A DNA stretch of 64,000 nucleotides from Lysinibacillus sphaericus (GCF_006864135.1 NZ_SADV01000014.1:1-64000); one strand, 5' to 3'. Counted from the first letter of the stretch, positions 1-8,668 are shown. Numbers and translations: made by a program. Notes: generated by a model from the sequence alone, not told the origin.

Positions 1-110
1 GATTCCTCCGTTTGAATGTTGGTGTGGTAACTACATTCTACACGAGGTCGTTATGGGCTTCCTTTATATTGACTTCTGGGTGTTGCACTTAATATTACAA
101 TCCGTCATAA
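1..110 (-). mobile_element. Possible left part of an insertion sequence running off the window
   Basis: On the minus strand this stretch reads as a terminal-looking sequence (containing TTAAGTGCAACACC) followed, right at the window edge, by a strong ribosome binding site CGGAGG with no start codon left inside the window. AAGTGCAAC-type ends resemble IS30-family elements, whose transposase would then lie just outside on the minus strand. No coding sequence of the transposase is visible here, so the family is a guess from the end sequence and the layout. Confidence 0.3.
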
Positions 111-147
111 ATAAAAGCGGAACTAAATTGTTGGAATTAGTTCAGCT

Positions 148-185
148 TAAAAATACCTCTTTATAATGTTATAAATTAAGGTATT
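148..185 (-). terminator. Rho-independent terminator of the ABC-2 exporter operon
   Basis: On the minus strand AATACCT and AGGTATT form a stem with an AT-rich loop, followed by a T run. It sits about 30 bases past the stop codon of the permease gene. Confidence 0.6.
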
Positions 186-212
186 ACTCTAACTCTTGAC
201 TTTTAATAAAAA

Positions 213-917
213 TTAGTCGACCATTCTTTTTTTATAAATAAATCCTGCTACAATCCAAATTACTAGTGACCAAACGATGATTGAAGCTATTGGAATAATG
301 ACATCCATTGTTGTGTATGATCCTTCTAAGGCTTCAGCTAATAGTACCAATTGAGAACTTGGTAACCACTCGGCTATCTTTAAAATCGGATTAGTAGAAG
401 ACATAGCTAGTGCAAGAGGACCGAATGAGAAAATAAGGACAACGGGTAGAATGATAAGAGATCCTTCCATAATCGTTTTGGCGAATAATCCACATAATGT
501 TCCTATTGCAATATAAAACACAGTCGAAAGTATTAAAGCGATAGCTAAGATGAAAGGATTAGCTGGGGTATAGCCCACAATGAAAATAGTCAATGCCACC
601 ATTACTATCGTAATGATAAAGACAAACAAGCTTTTACCAATTAAAATATCGCCAATTGAAGCAGGGGAAAGCATGAGACTACGAAGCGTATTTTTTTCTT
701 TCTCCTCTGCAATTAGACTGCATTGTACATAGGTAGTCACCATAGAAAATGCCATATTAATTAAAAGGAAATAAAAAGCTATAGCAGTTGAACTTGATTT
801 TAAAAAGAATGCCAAAACAAGTGGCATAAGTACCATAATGGATACCGCATAGTTACGTGAAAATTCCTTGTAATCCTTCATAAAAATAGCCTGAATACGT
901 GACATTGAAATGTTCAT
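213..917 (-). CDS. ABC-2 type transporter permease subunit
   Basis: A 234-residue integral membrane protein with about six hydrophobic segments (roughly residues 25-45, 48-68, 90-115, 122-145, 152-172 and 208-228), the usual size and topology of an ABC-2 permease. It should form the membrane channel for the ATPase encoded just upstream. Its ATG overlaps the ATPase stop codon (ATGA), so the two are translationally coupled. The substrate cannot be read from sequence; NatB- and bacitracin/lantibiotic-type exporters share this architecture. The degenerate-ABC/LytTR gene further upstream in the same direction is probably its regulator. Confidence 0.85.
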   Translation of the reverse strand: MNISMSRIQAIFMKDYKEFSRNYAVSIMVLMPLVLAFFLKSSSTAIAFYFLLINMAFSMVTTYVQCSLIAEEKEKNTLRSLMLSPASIGDILIGKSLFVFIITIVMVALTIFIVGYTPANPFILAIALILSTVFYIAIGTLCGLFAKTIMEGSLIILPVVLIFSFGPLALAMSSTNPILKIAEWLPSSQLVLLAEALEGSYTTMDVIIPIASIIVWSLVIWIVAGFIYKKRMVD

Positions 918-1762
918 ACTAAATCACTCCCTGTTATTTGCATAAAAATATTTCCTAGTGTTGGCTCGTTCGTATATATCCGAGAAACTTCGTTAGATTG
1001 CATCCAATGAAACAGTTTTTCAGCATCTTGTTCTCCATTTTGAATGATTTCACAAGCACCATTTGTTAATTCCACTGTAATAGATTCATCGCCAAACTCT
1101 TTTTTCAAATCCTTTGGCGCACCAATTGCTCGAATTTTACCTTTATGTAAGAAGGCTACACGATCACAAAGTATTTCGGCTTCACTCATATCATGTGTTG
1201 TTAAAAATATTGTCGTACCCATCTCGTTTAATTTGCGCAAGCCATTATAAATATGCTGTGTATTAACAGGATCGAGAGCAGAAGTTGGCTCGTCTAAAAA
1301 TAATAATTCGGGTTTATGCATGATAGCACGTGCAAGCGTTACACGTTGCATCATTCCTTTAGAAAGCTGACTAATCTTCTTTTTACGATCACCGTATAAG
1401 TTAACAAAATCCAACGCTTCTTTTATGGCTGATTTAGGTAATTGGTATAAATTACTGAATAGTAATAAATTCTCCTCGATTGAAAGTCGCGTATATAGTC
1501 CGCTATTATCTGTTAAAATACCGAAGCGTTTACGATTGTTACTTTGTTTCATCTCATTTGCTGGGCGGCCAAACAATAAAACGTCGCCAGCAGTTTTTTC
1601 AGTTTGTGCTGTTAATATTTTTATAGTAGTAGTTTTTCCGGATCCGCTAGGTCCAAGAAAGCCGAATATTTCCCCTTTTTGAATGGAAAATGAAACATCC
1701 TGTAATGCTGTTTCCTTATTAAATGTTTTTTTCAAATGCTGAACATCGATTACTGCGTTCAT
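914..1762 (-). CDS. ABC transporter ATP-binding protein
   Basis: A 282-residue nucleotide-binding subunit. Walker A GPSGSGKTT lies at residues 37-45, the signature LSKGMMQR at 133-140, Walker B LLFLDEPTSALD at 153-164, and the switch histidine in LTTHD follows. The C-terminal extension of about 60 residues is typical of ATPases that drive ABC-2 exporters. It is coupled by a 4-base overlap to the permease gene downstream. A GGGAGG ribosome binding site precedes the ATG. The substrate is unknown; drug, antimicrobial peptide or sodium export are all compatible with the family. Confidence 0.88.
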   Translation of the reverse strand: MNAVIDVQHLKKTFNKETALQDVSFSIQKGEIFGFLGPSGSGKTTTIKILTAQTEKTAGDVLLFGRPANEMKQSNNRKRFGILTDNSGLYTRLSIEENLLLFSNLYQLPKSAIKEALDFVNLYGDRKKKISQLSKGMMQRVTLARAIMHKPELLFLDEPTSALDPVNTQHIYNGLRKLNEMGTTIFLTTHDMSEAEILCDRVAFLHKGKIRAIGAPKDLKKEFGDESITVELTNGACEIIQNGEQDAEKLFHWMQSNEVSRIYTNEPTLGNIFMQITGSDLV

Positions 1763-1910
1763 TTGAAAACCTCCCTGTGTTGTTGTTGATATCTACACTA
1801 TAAGGGACAATAAGGGTCTCAACATTAAATTACAGGTGAAAGGCAGTGAAATGACCTTTAGTGGAGAAATATTGCAGCTGACAGGAGTCGTTTATTTCCT
1901 GGGAAATCTA

Positions 1911-2867
1911 CTAAATTCCGAGTATTTCCTTTAAATCTGCGAGTTTGTTTTTCGACAAAGGTACTACGGTCTTTTCATTGCTGTTTAAAGCTAGGCTATA
2001 GCTATTGCGAGTCCACGTAATGATTTCCCGTACCTTTTGTAAGTTAACGATATAAGAGCGATGACTTCTAAAGAAGCCGAACGGTGTCAATTTTTGCTCA
2101 AGATCATTTAATGATAATGTGCATGGATAGGCTTCACCTGCAACATATAGTGAAACAATACCCTCAACACTTTCGATATAATCGATTTCAGGGGGATTAA
2201 ATAAAATGATCTTATCATTTTTCTTTGTAGGGATTTTATCAAGTCGAATCGGTACGTTTTCTTGAGAGGGGGGAGTTGGTTCTGTTCCATCCTCTTTAAC
2301 GTCTAATGCATGTATGCCCGTGATATCCAGTCTATGTACTTCTGTACTCGAAATAATTAAATCCTCAAGATTGTTAGATAATAAAATGACTGTTTTATTC
2401 TTTTTTTGAAGTGCATCCAATAACTGAATGACGTTTTGCTTGGAAAACTCATCTAGGTTTTGGAATGGCTCTTCTAAAACATGTATCTGTGCCTGATTGA
2501 GATATGTATGAATCAATTTTAAACGTTGCTTTTCTCCATTCGAAAGCTTGCTGATTTTAATGCTTTTTTGCTCCATCAAAGCGAATAATTTTAATAGATC
2601 CTCCATCTTTTCAGAAGAAGCATTGAAAAGCTTTAAGCAAAAGTTAATATATTCTCGGACCGTCAGTCGCTCATACAAGGCATTTTCACGAAAATGTGTA
2701 TACGTATTACTTTGCTTCGAAAACCATTGTATTAATGTATGTATTTTTGACACATCCGTATGGATGCCGATAATAATACCAGGCCGCATAGAAAGGTGAA
2801 AGTTTGGATAAATTACATTTCCTCCTTCTATATAAGGGTCAATAATTATGCTTTCAATTTGGTTCAT
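1911..2867 (-). CDS. LytTR transcriptional regulator with degenerate ABC ATPase domain
   Basis: A 318-residue two-part protein. The first about 190 residues look like an ABC ATPase: signature LSNGEKQR at 108-115 and Walker-B-like IHVLEEP at 128-134 are present, but the Walker A position reads GIHTDVSK (34-41) and lacks the glycine-rich loop and catalytic lysine. From about residue 215 to the end is a LytTR DNA-binding domain (DYIESVEG, then GFFRSHRSYIVNL). This fusion is known in Firmicutes next to ABC-2 exporters, which it probably controls. By inference the ABC-like half senses or docks rather than hydrolyses ATP. It lies 148 bases upstream of the exporter genes. Confidence 0.82.
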   Translation of the reverse strand: MNQIESIIIDPYIEGGNVIYPNFHLSMRPGIIIGIHTDVSKIHTLIQWFSKQSNTYTHFRENALYERLTVREYINFCLKLFNASSEKMEDLLKLFALMEQKSIKISKLSNGEKQRLKLIHTYLNQAQIHVLEEPFQNLDEFSKQNVIQLLDALQKKNKTVILLSNNLEDLIISSTEVHRLDITGIHALDVKEDGTEPTPPSQENVPIRLDKIPTKKNDKIILFNPPEIDYIESVEGIVSLYVAGEAYPCTLSLNDLEQKLTPFGFFRSHRSYIVNLQKVREIITWTRNSYSLALNSNEKTVVPLSKNKLADLKEILGI

Positions 2868-2870
2868 TAC

Positions 2871-3459
2871 TTAGTCCTCCTTGACTTCATTTGATTGCAA
2901 AAATTGCGAGATTTCAGTTTGTGACTGTAAAAAACTTCTATAGTGATAGTTTCCGTTATTGGAGTCCATAAAACCGTGCTGACCTATATATTGTCTCGTA
3001 TGAACAAATGGAAATTGATCGAGTGTTTCTTTTAATTCATGGACATTAAAACTTTTCTCATGGCTTGGTAAAATAACGAGTGTCGGACAGGAGGGCATTG
3101 TATCTAAGCATTGACGAATGCGTGAACCATAAACGCAAACGATACCTTGTAATGGTAGCGTTGATAGTCTCCAAGCTTAATGTTGCACCTACACTAAATC
3201 CGATTAACAGTACTTCATCAAAATGTGTCCTAGCTTCCAATATTTTTTCGGTTAGTTTATCGAGAGGAGCATCAAAGCCAACCTCATTTATGAAATATTC
3301 ATAGGCTTCCTGTTCTTGTTCATATTGAAATGTTCTATCGTCTGAATATAAAGAAATGCACTCAACAGTAGTGTTAGCATTACTGTATGCTTCAGCTTGC
3401 ATTTTTATAAAATCGTTGACGCCATAAATTTCATGTAGAATGAGTATTTTCCTTGTCAT
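2871..3459 (-). pseudogene. Dienelactone hydrolase family protein, frameshifted
   Basis: The gene starts at ATG 3459 behind a GAGGT ribosome binding site (MTRKILILHEIYG) and reads in one frame through the nucleophile elbow GFSVGATLS (serine nucleophile). It then slips: removing one base from the AA at 3173-3174 restores GATLSWRLS and a continuous frame ending DSNNGNYHYRSFLQ and a stop at 2871, about 195 residues in all. The catalytic histidine region GQHGFMD and the second acid side are in the downstream frame. Dienelactone hydrolases are alpha/beta-fold esterases. A single-base insertion fits either a recent inactivation or a sequencing error. It abuts the LytTR gene by 3 bases, so it may belong to the same transcript. 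Confidence 0.8.
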
Positions 3460-3511
3460 GTTGACCTCATTTTTGCTTTTTTCAATAGTGTACCAAAAAG
3501 TAATCATACAG

Positions 3512-3893
3512 GGTTCATCACCAAAACGTGCGGTTGATTTCCGTTCCGACTGGGCGCTTTCCTGGGGGCGCCCTATGAGCCGCTTTTGGTGTTGCTGTCG
3601 CTACGCTTTCGCACAGTCAAAACATTTGTAGCTGCCGCTTCGCTTTCGCTACAGAAAACATATGGTGCTGCCGCTACGTTAACACTACGCTTTCGCACAG
3701 AAAACATCCGCTGCGCTGCAGGGTCTCGGGCCAACACGATGTTGGTCACGAAGGCGTTATCACAGGATGTGATGCTTTTAGTCTTCGTTCCTCTATCGCT
3801 GATCCCCGAGGAGTCGCCCGGTCTCCACTCCAATCAACTATTTACATAGTAGACGTTTTAACAAAAGTCATCCACAACTTTTGGTGACGGACC
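3512..3893 (+). repeat. MITE-like modular repeat, family 1, full copy
   Basis: Terminal inverted repeats are visible: GGTTCATCACCAAAA at the left and TTTTGGTGACGGACC at the right. Inside are conserved modules (GTTCCGACTGGGCGC, a run of CGCTTTCGCACAG units, a GGTCTCGGGCCAACACGATG block, and GGAGTCGCCCGGTCTCCACT). It carries no plausible gene, although GC-richer reading frames open by chance. Near-identical copies lie at 17528-17916 and, inverted, at 61015-61393. Confidence 0.85.
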
Positions 3894-3970
3894 ATCATTT
3901 GGTATATTTTGTCAAGTTTTTGGCATAGTTTTTGTTGTTTCGGTAATTATTCCGAGCAGTGCCTAAAAGT

Positions 3971-4030
3971 AAAAAATCCGCGCAGACTTATGTGGTTCTA
4001 AATTGACCACAGAAAGCGAGCCGGATTTTT
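3971..4030 (-). terminator. Terminator of the chemoreceptor gene
   Basis: AAAATCCG and CGGATTTTT arms plus an inner TGTGGTC/ACCACA stem form a long hairpin that ends in a T run on the minus strand, immediately after the stop codon at 4045. Confidence 0.7.
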
Positions 4031-4044
4031 CTGTTGATATGCCT

Positions 4045-4869
4045 TTATTTCATTGCGTTAGACATAAAACCCTTCATTTCCATACTAAGAGTATTAAGCT
4101 CATCAATGATTTCACTAAAGTCCTGAACAAGTTGTGCCTGTTCGTTTGTGGCACCATTTATTTGAGTCATGTTTTGCTTTAAATTTTCAAGATTATAATT
4201 GATGCTTCGAAGTGAGGTTTCAATGTTATCAGTAGCAGTAGTTGTTTCAGTAGACAGCTTGCGAACTTCTTGTGCAACTATATGAAAACCGGCACCATGT
4301 TGACCTGCACGTGCTGCCTCAATTGATGCATTTAATCCGAGTAAATTGGTTTGACGAGAAATATTTTTTATCAAATCCGTAATACCATTTGTTTTTTCAG
4401 CATCCTCTAAAGCAAATTGTGTCTGCTTATTAATTTCCTCGCTAGTTGCAGCTAGCTCCTCCGAATGAGAGGCGATTGTATGTACTTTATCCTGTAGATT
4501 TTGGATAATATCATTCATAGTAACAATATATTTCTCCATTTGTAGAGAATGATCAATAGGTATTCCAAAGGCTAGCGCGCCTACGATTTGTCCATTTTCA
4601 CGAACTGGAAAAGAAAATGCGTTAAATTCCACACCATAAAATTCTTTTGGTACAGGTGCATCAGTACTTTTGCCTTTAAGTGGGAGATGTAAAATTACAT
4701 CACCTGGGAGAATTTTTTGTCCAATTTTATACCCAGAATCTATCCGTTTCCCAGGTAAATAAGCAATAATACTCTCACTCTCTTTATCTACTAATCCAAT
4801 CATGGACTCGCCTTTCATAGCTGAATGAATGTAAGGCATTGTCAATGTCAATGCTTCAAGAATTTTCAT
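4045..4869 (-). CDS. yfmS: Soluble methyl-accepting chemotaxis protein, YfmS-like
   Basis: A 274-residue chemoreceptor without membrane segments. Residues 1 to about 110 form a PAS/GAF-like input domain ([32 protein letters not shown]). The C-terminal half is the coiled-coil MCP signalling domain, with the hairpin tip conserved as [20 protein letters not shown] near residues 172-191. The signalling domain is shorter than that of membrane MCPs, as in the cytosolic Bacillus receptor YfmS (about 286 residues). It should bind CheW/CheA and modulate swimming according to a cytoplasmic signal. An AGGAGGTTACT ribosome binding site precedes the ATG. It is monocistronic. Confidence 0.82.
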   Translation of the reverse strand: MKILEALTLTMPYIHSAMKGESMIGLVDKESESIIAYLPGKRIDSGYKIGQKILPGDVILHLPLKGKSTDAPVPKEFYGVEFNAFSFPVRENGQIVGALAFGIPIDHSLQMEKYIVTMNDIIQNLQDKVHTIASHSEELAATSEEINKQTQFALEDAEKTNGITDLIKNISRQTNLLGLNASIEAARAGQHGAGFHIVAQEVRKLSTETTTATDNIETSLRSINYNLENLKQNMTQINGATNEQAQLVQDFSEIIDELNTLSMEMKGFMSNAMK

Positions 4870-5405
4870 AGTAACCTCCTCGGTATATGTAAGCCCTATT
4901 AAATTAGGGCATAATCTCGTTTTTAACGTTATTTTTTGGAAAAGTGATACTTCTTTAATTGTATGTAAAAAGGAAGTAAATAAAAAGACTATCTTAATAC
5001 CATTATCCTTTTAAATTGTACGAAATTAAGGCAATATATTATGAATTTGCTAAAAAAGGAGTAGGACTTTTGCGCAGTGCAAAACGTTGGGGTGATTTTC
5101 GTTCCTGCTGCCGCTTCGCTGTAAGGTTCCATCTTTGACGCTGATCCCCAAGGAATCACCCAGCCTCCACTACAATTAACTACTTCGCTAAGAATATATC
5201 TTCAGCAATGTTTTACCTTTGCGAAAGCGATAACAGAGGTCATAGCATCCACTTTTGAAACGCATAAAATTGATAAAAGTTCTAAGCTTTATTGATTGAA
5301 CTGATGGAAAAATTCATCAGAAGTTTTTCTTTCGCAAAAGTTTAACATAGCTTTTTCTTTTTTGGACAACCTAAACTTTAGAAATAATGGTATGAGGTGA
5401 TGATC
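4870..5405. other. Intergenic region between divergent chemoreceptor and helicase genes
   Basis: It holds the promoters for both flanking genes and a decayed repeat copy at about 5080-5190. No small gene with a credible ribosome binding site and no RNA element was recognised. Confidence 0.5.
5080..5190 (+). repeat. Decayed copy of family 1 repeat
   Basis: Keeps the modules GTTCCTGCTGCCGCTTCGCT, GACGCTGATCCCCAAGGA and CAGCCTCCACTACAATTAAC in the same order as the full copies, but lacks the terminal inverted repeats and most of the centre. Confidence 0.6.
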
Positions 5406-6914
5406 ATGAAAATAGAAAGGTCGTCCGAATGGGAAGAAGGCTTTATCAATAAACTGAATGAACATGGAAAATGGGATAGTTGGACATTGTACAAGATGAA
5501 TTATGACATTGTGAAAATGAAGCTAATTCCTGATTTCACAGGTTTACAGGCAACGAAGTATTTACCAAATTTAAAGCCGCTTAAGCATCAGTTGGAAGCA
5601 GCAGAGACAGTCATTGAACGTATGAATGGTAAAGCGATTTTAGCTGACGAAGTAGGTCTAGGTAAAACGATTGAAGCAGGTTTAGTTTTAAAGGAATATT
5701 TGATTCGTGGCCTTGTTAAAAAAGCATTAATATTAACGCCAGCATCTCTTGTTAATCAGTGGGTTGAAGAATTAAATATAAAGTTTCACATTCCGGCAGT
5801 AGCTTATAAGAAAAATGTTCAGATTGAGCGCCATGATGTCCTTATTATGAGTATGGATACGGCAAAGAAGAGTCCTCACAAAGAGCGAATTTATGAGCAG
5901 GGTTACGACATGATAATTATCGACGAGGCTCATAAATTAAAAAATCATAAAACACAAATTTATGAATTCGTCCAAAGCTTAAAGAAAAAGTTCTGTTTAT
6001 TATTAACGGCTACACCGATTCAAAACGATGTCTTTGAATTATTTTATCTTATTTCCTTACTTAAGCCTGGTCATCTTGGCAATTATGATACATTTCAAGC
6101 TGCATTTTCGGCAAGTAAGCATGATTTAGAGCATGATGATTTTTTAAAGGAATTAGTGAATCAGGTGATGGTGAGGAATAGGAGAGAAGACACGGGTATT
6201 GAATGGACAAATCGCCGTGTTCAAATTATTCCGATCGAATTCACGAAGGAAGAAGAGGAAGTTTATAATCTGCTTGGAACGCTTCAAAATACAGGCTCAT
6301 TTTCAATGATTACATTGCAAAAGGAAATGTGTAGTAGCAAGGAAGCAACAGGTTTAACATTAACTAAAATGCTTGAAGACAATGCACAGCCACAAGAAAT
6401 TGAAGGAATACTAGCAAAATTAATGGCTTTAGAAGTGAATTCAAAGGCGAAAAAGACCCTTGAAATAGTCGAACAGGCCAAAGACAAAGTAATTATATTT
6501 ACAGAGTATAGAGCTACGCAAATTTACTTGCAGTGGTATTTACATTCTAACGGTATAACGAGTGTCCTATTCAACGGTAAATATAATAAAAGTAAACGTG
6601 ATTATATGAAGCATCTTTTTAAGGAAAGGGCACAGGTTCTAATAGCGACAGAGGCAGGCGGCGAAGGGATTAACCTTCAATTTTGTCATCATGTCATTAA
6701 CTATGATCTGCCCTGGAATCCTATGAAGCTAGAGCAACGAATAGGGCGCGTCCATCGATTAGGGCAAGAGCATGATGTTCATATTTATAATCTGGCTATT
6801 GTCAATACGATTGAAGAGAACATATTAGCATTGCTTCATACGAAAATTGATGTGTTCGAAAAGGTAGTAGGCGATTTAGATGCGATTCTATCTAACTTTA
6901 AAGAATCTGTTTAG
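5406..6914 (+). CDS. yqhH: SNF2-family DEAD/DEAH helicase YqhH
   Basis: A superfamily 2 ATPase of the SNF2/RapA type, about 502 residues. Motif I reads DEVGLGKTIEAG near residues 79-90, motif II IIIDEAHKLK near 172, motif III LLLTATPIQND, and the second RecA lobe carries GGEGINLQ and motif VI QRIGRVHRLGQ. Such enzymes use ATP to move along duplex DNA or remodel protein-DNA complexes. I chose ATG 5406 because GAGGTG at 5394-5399 then sits 6 bases upstream; the earlier GTG and ATG lie inside that site. The yqhG homologue follows 17 bases later, matching the Bacillus subtilis yqhH/yqhG neighbourhood, so the pair is likely one operon. The cellular role is not established. Confidence 0.88.
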   Translation: MKIERSSEWEEGFINKLNEHGKWDSWTLYKMNYDIVKMKLIPDFTGLQATKYLPNLKPLKHQLEAAETVIERMNGKAILADEVGLGKTIEAGLVLKEYLIRGLVKKALILTPASLVNQWVEELNIKFHIPAVAYKKNVQIERHDVLIMSMDTAKKSPHKERIYEQGYDMIIIDEAHKLKNHKTQIYEFVQSLKKKFCLLLTATPIQNDVFELFYLISLLKPGHLGNYDTFQAAFSASKHDLEHDDFLKELVNQVMVRNRREDTGIEWTNRRVQIIPIEFTKEEEEVYNLLGTLQNTGSFSMITLQKEMCSSKEATGLTLTKMLEDNAQPQEIEGILAKLMALEVNSKAKKTLEIVEQAKDKVIIFTEYRATQIYLQWYLHSNGITSVLFNGKYNKSKRDYMKHLFKERAQVLIATEAGGEGINLQFCHHVINYDLPWNPMKLEQRIGRVHRLGQEHDVHIYNLAIVNTIEENILALLHTKIDVFEKVVGDLDAILSNFKESV

Positions 6915-6931
6915 TGTAAGGGAGAAGGACC

Positions 6932-7711
6932 ATGTATCCACAGCAAGTTCATAGTTATTTACGCCAATTTTTTAATGAAACTAATTGCCCTATATTAGGA
7001 GAAGATCAGCATTATCTTACTGTACAATTAACGGTTGATATTGATAAAAAAATAATGAATCGCCCTTTTTATTGGCAATACGTAGAAGCTACAAACAGTG
7101 AGGCAAATCCAGCTCAAGTAACTTTCATTACAAATCAAACAGCATCAGCAGGGAACCTTTATGGAGAAGCTATTCATTTTGGTTCTCCAAGAATGAACCA
7201 GCTTTTTCAAGCAACAAGGGAGCTAGGAGCTTATGTTCAGCTTTTTGAAAAGGTGGATAATGAAATAGGGCAAGTTATCCTAACTCCTTGGCTAGGTGTC
7301 AACTTTAAAGTGTCGTATTGCTGCGATCGAACGAAAGAAACACTTTATTCATTTGGCATAAACTTGTTAACCGGGATCATAAAAGAGGATTTTCAAGAGA
7401 CGATTTGTACATCTGAATTTGACACTGTCCCAGCAGACAATGCTTTTCATGTTCAATATATCATTAAGCCTCTTAGAGCACTCGAAAGATTACATGCTAC
7501 TATTGAACAGATTATTGAACGGGATGACCATTCATGGGCTACCGAAGCAAAAAAACGATGGCAGCATGATCAACGTGTACTTGATTATTTTTATGAGGAA
7601 GAAGAAGAGAAGCCAGAATGCTATGACATCGAAAAGAAGGCGTTAGAGGAACAATACGATACAAAAATTAAAATAGAAATTATTAATGGTGGTTTATTTT
7701 ATCTTTATTAA
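6932..7711 (+). CDS. yqhG: YqhG family protein
   Basis: A 259-residue soluble protein of the conserved YqhG family of Bacilli, recognised from its sequence (an N-terminal VHSYLRQFF segment, RPFYWQYVEATN near residue 45) and from its position directly behind the SNF2 helicase gene. There is no signal peptide or membrane segment. The C-terminal third is rich in charged residues (YFYEEEEEKPE) and may be coiled. No catalytic motif is visible and no biochemical function is known to me; the constant pairing with YqhH suggests a joint role. A GGGAGAAGG site precedes the ATG, and the unit ends at a terminator at 7714-7746. Confidence 0.85.
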   Translation: MYPQQVHSYLRQFFNETNCPILGEDQHYLTVQLTVDIDKKIMNRPFYWQYVEATNSEANPAQVTFITNQTASAGNLYGEAIHFGSPRMNQLFQATRELGAYVQLFEKVDNEIGQVILTPWLGVNFKVSYCCDRTKETLYSFGINLLTGIIKEDFQETICTSEFDTVPADNAFHVQYIIKPLRALERLHATIEQIIERDDHSWATEAKKRWQHDQRVLDYFYEEEEEKPECYDIEKKALEEQYDTKIKIEIINGGLFYLY

Positions 7712-7713
7712 AC

Positions 7714-7746
7714 GAGGAGCTGTCTAATAGTAGGGACAGCTCCTTT
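7714..7746. terminator. Bidirectional terminator between yqhG and arsR-type gene
   Basis: GAGGAGCTGTC and GACAGCTCCTTTAC form a strong stem between convergent genes; T-rich flanks occur on both sides. Confidence 0.7.
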
Positions 7747-7750
7747 ACAT

Positions 7751-8071
7751 TTAATTTTCTTCAAAAATACTTTGTAATTGTGCCAATTTATTATCCCAAA
7801 ATAAATCAAAGTACTGAAGCCAGTCTTCAATTTCTTTTAGTTTTTCGGCATGTAATGTGTATATTTTTTCTCGTCCCTTTTTCTGAGCAGACACTAGCTC
7901 AGCTTGCTCTAAAATTTTCAAATGCTTTACAACAGCAGTTCGGCTTATAGAAAAATTCTCAGAAATAAGTGAGATCGGTTTATCACTTGCGGCAAGTAGC
8001 TGTAGGACATGACGTCTTGTTGGATCAGCGATTGCTTGAAAAACATCATACTTTACAGCAAGTTGTGTCAT
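7751..8071 (-). CDS. ArsR-family winged-helix transcriptional regulator
   Basis: A 106-residue ArsR/SmtB-type repressor: ADPTRRHVLQLLAASDKPIS at residues 16-35 is the classical start of the domain, and the recognition helix SRTAVVKHLKILEQAELVS follows. No metal-binding cysteine motif (ELCVCDL) is present, so it is not a typical arsenic or cadmium sensor. The gene overlaps the SRPBCC gene upstream by 4 bases. ArsR-SRPBCC pairs are common in Bacilli and are usually self-regulated. The strong palindrome at 8517-8562, upstream of the pair, is the likely operator. Confidence 0.88.
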   Translation of the reverse strand: MTQLAVKYDVFQAIADPTRRHVLQLLAASDKPISLISENFSISRTAVVKHLKILEQAELVSAQKKGREKIYTLHAEKLKEIEDWLQYFDLFWDNKLAQLQSIFEEN

Positions 8072-8493
8072 TGTGATTCCACAACTTCTTTTAATTTTTT
8101 GCCGACAAGCATTGTCCAGCCGCCCTCCATTGTTGTACGAATGGATTCAGCAGGCATGTTAGCTTTAGGAATGATATGTGAAGCTTCTTTCCAGCCACCA
8201 TGTGTTAATGTAAATTCAGTTTGCTCACCAATTTCTTTCAGTTCAAAAGTGACAAACCATCCATCTGTATCCCATGCAAAACGAACAAAATGTGGAGCAT
8301 CTACTTGTTCTACTCGACATGGTGAAGGACCAAACGGTGATTGTATCGTAAACTCATGACCTTCAACAGGCTTAAAATCATTTGGCATAAGCCAAGAAGC
8401 AATCTTTTCAGCATCCGTTACTGTTTCCCATACTTTTTCAATCGGTGCATTGAGTGTAACTGTTTTAACAATATTCTCTAGTTTTTCTGTCAT
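8068..8493 (-). CDS. SRPBCC domain protein (AHSA1-like)
   Basis: A 141-residue protein of the START/Bet v1-like superfamily. The opening VTLNAPIEKVWETVTDAEKI (residues 12-31), the SPFGPSP region and the closing GGWTMLVGKKLKEVVE are typical of AHSA1-type members. Such proteins bind small hydrophobic ligands; the ligand is unknown here. It is the first gene of a two-gene operon with an overlapping ArsR-type regulator. The ATG lies 24 bases from the palindromic operator, with a weak GAAGGAG-type site in between. Confidence 0.85.
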   Translation of the reverse strand: MTEKLENIVKTVTLNAPIEKVWETVTDAEKIASWLMPNDFKPVEGHEFTIQSPFGPSPCRVEQVDAPHFVRFAWDTDGWFVTFELKEIGEQTEFTLTHGGWKEASHIIPKANMPAESIRTTMEGGWTMLVGKKLKEVVESQ

Positions 8494-8516
8494 TTAAAAT
8501 GAACTCCTTCGCAAAA

Positions 8517-8562
8517 ATATAACCTTAAGGTGTTGCAAATATATAACACCTTAAGGTTATAT
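8517..8562. promoter_or_regulatory. Palindromic operator, probably for the ArsR-type regulator
   Basis: Two perfect 18-base arms (ATATAACCTTAAGGTGTT at 8517-8534 and its complement at 8545-8562) are separated by 10 bases. Each arm also contains its own CCTTAAGG palindrome, so there are two dimer-sized sites 26 bases apart. It lies between the SRPBCC start and the divergent lysE-type gene, in position to block the operon promoter. Binding by the neighbouring ArsR protein is inferred. Confidence 0.7.
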
Positions 8563-8668
8563 GTCAATTATAAATACATTGGATAAATTTTCATTGTGTC
8601 TTTTTGTGAATCCTTATTTATGTTAAAATTATTTTTATAATTTTCTGACTAATAGGGAGGTCATTAAA

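Noticed and set aside
3573-3849. Open reading frames on both strands rich in RKRS/FRTEN repeats (also at 17436-17887, 31077-31412, 33094-33381, 61021-61562)
   Set aside because: They lie inside the family 1 repeats, follow the 37-bp unit rather than protein-like composition, and have no ribosome binding sites.
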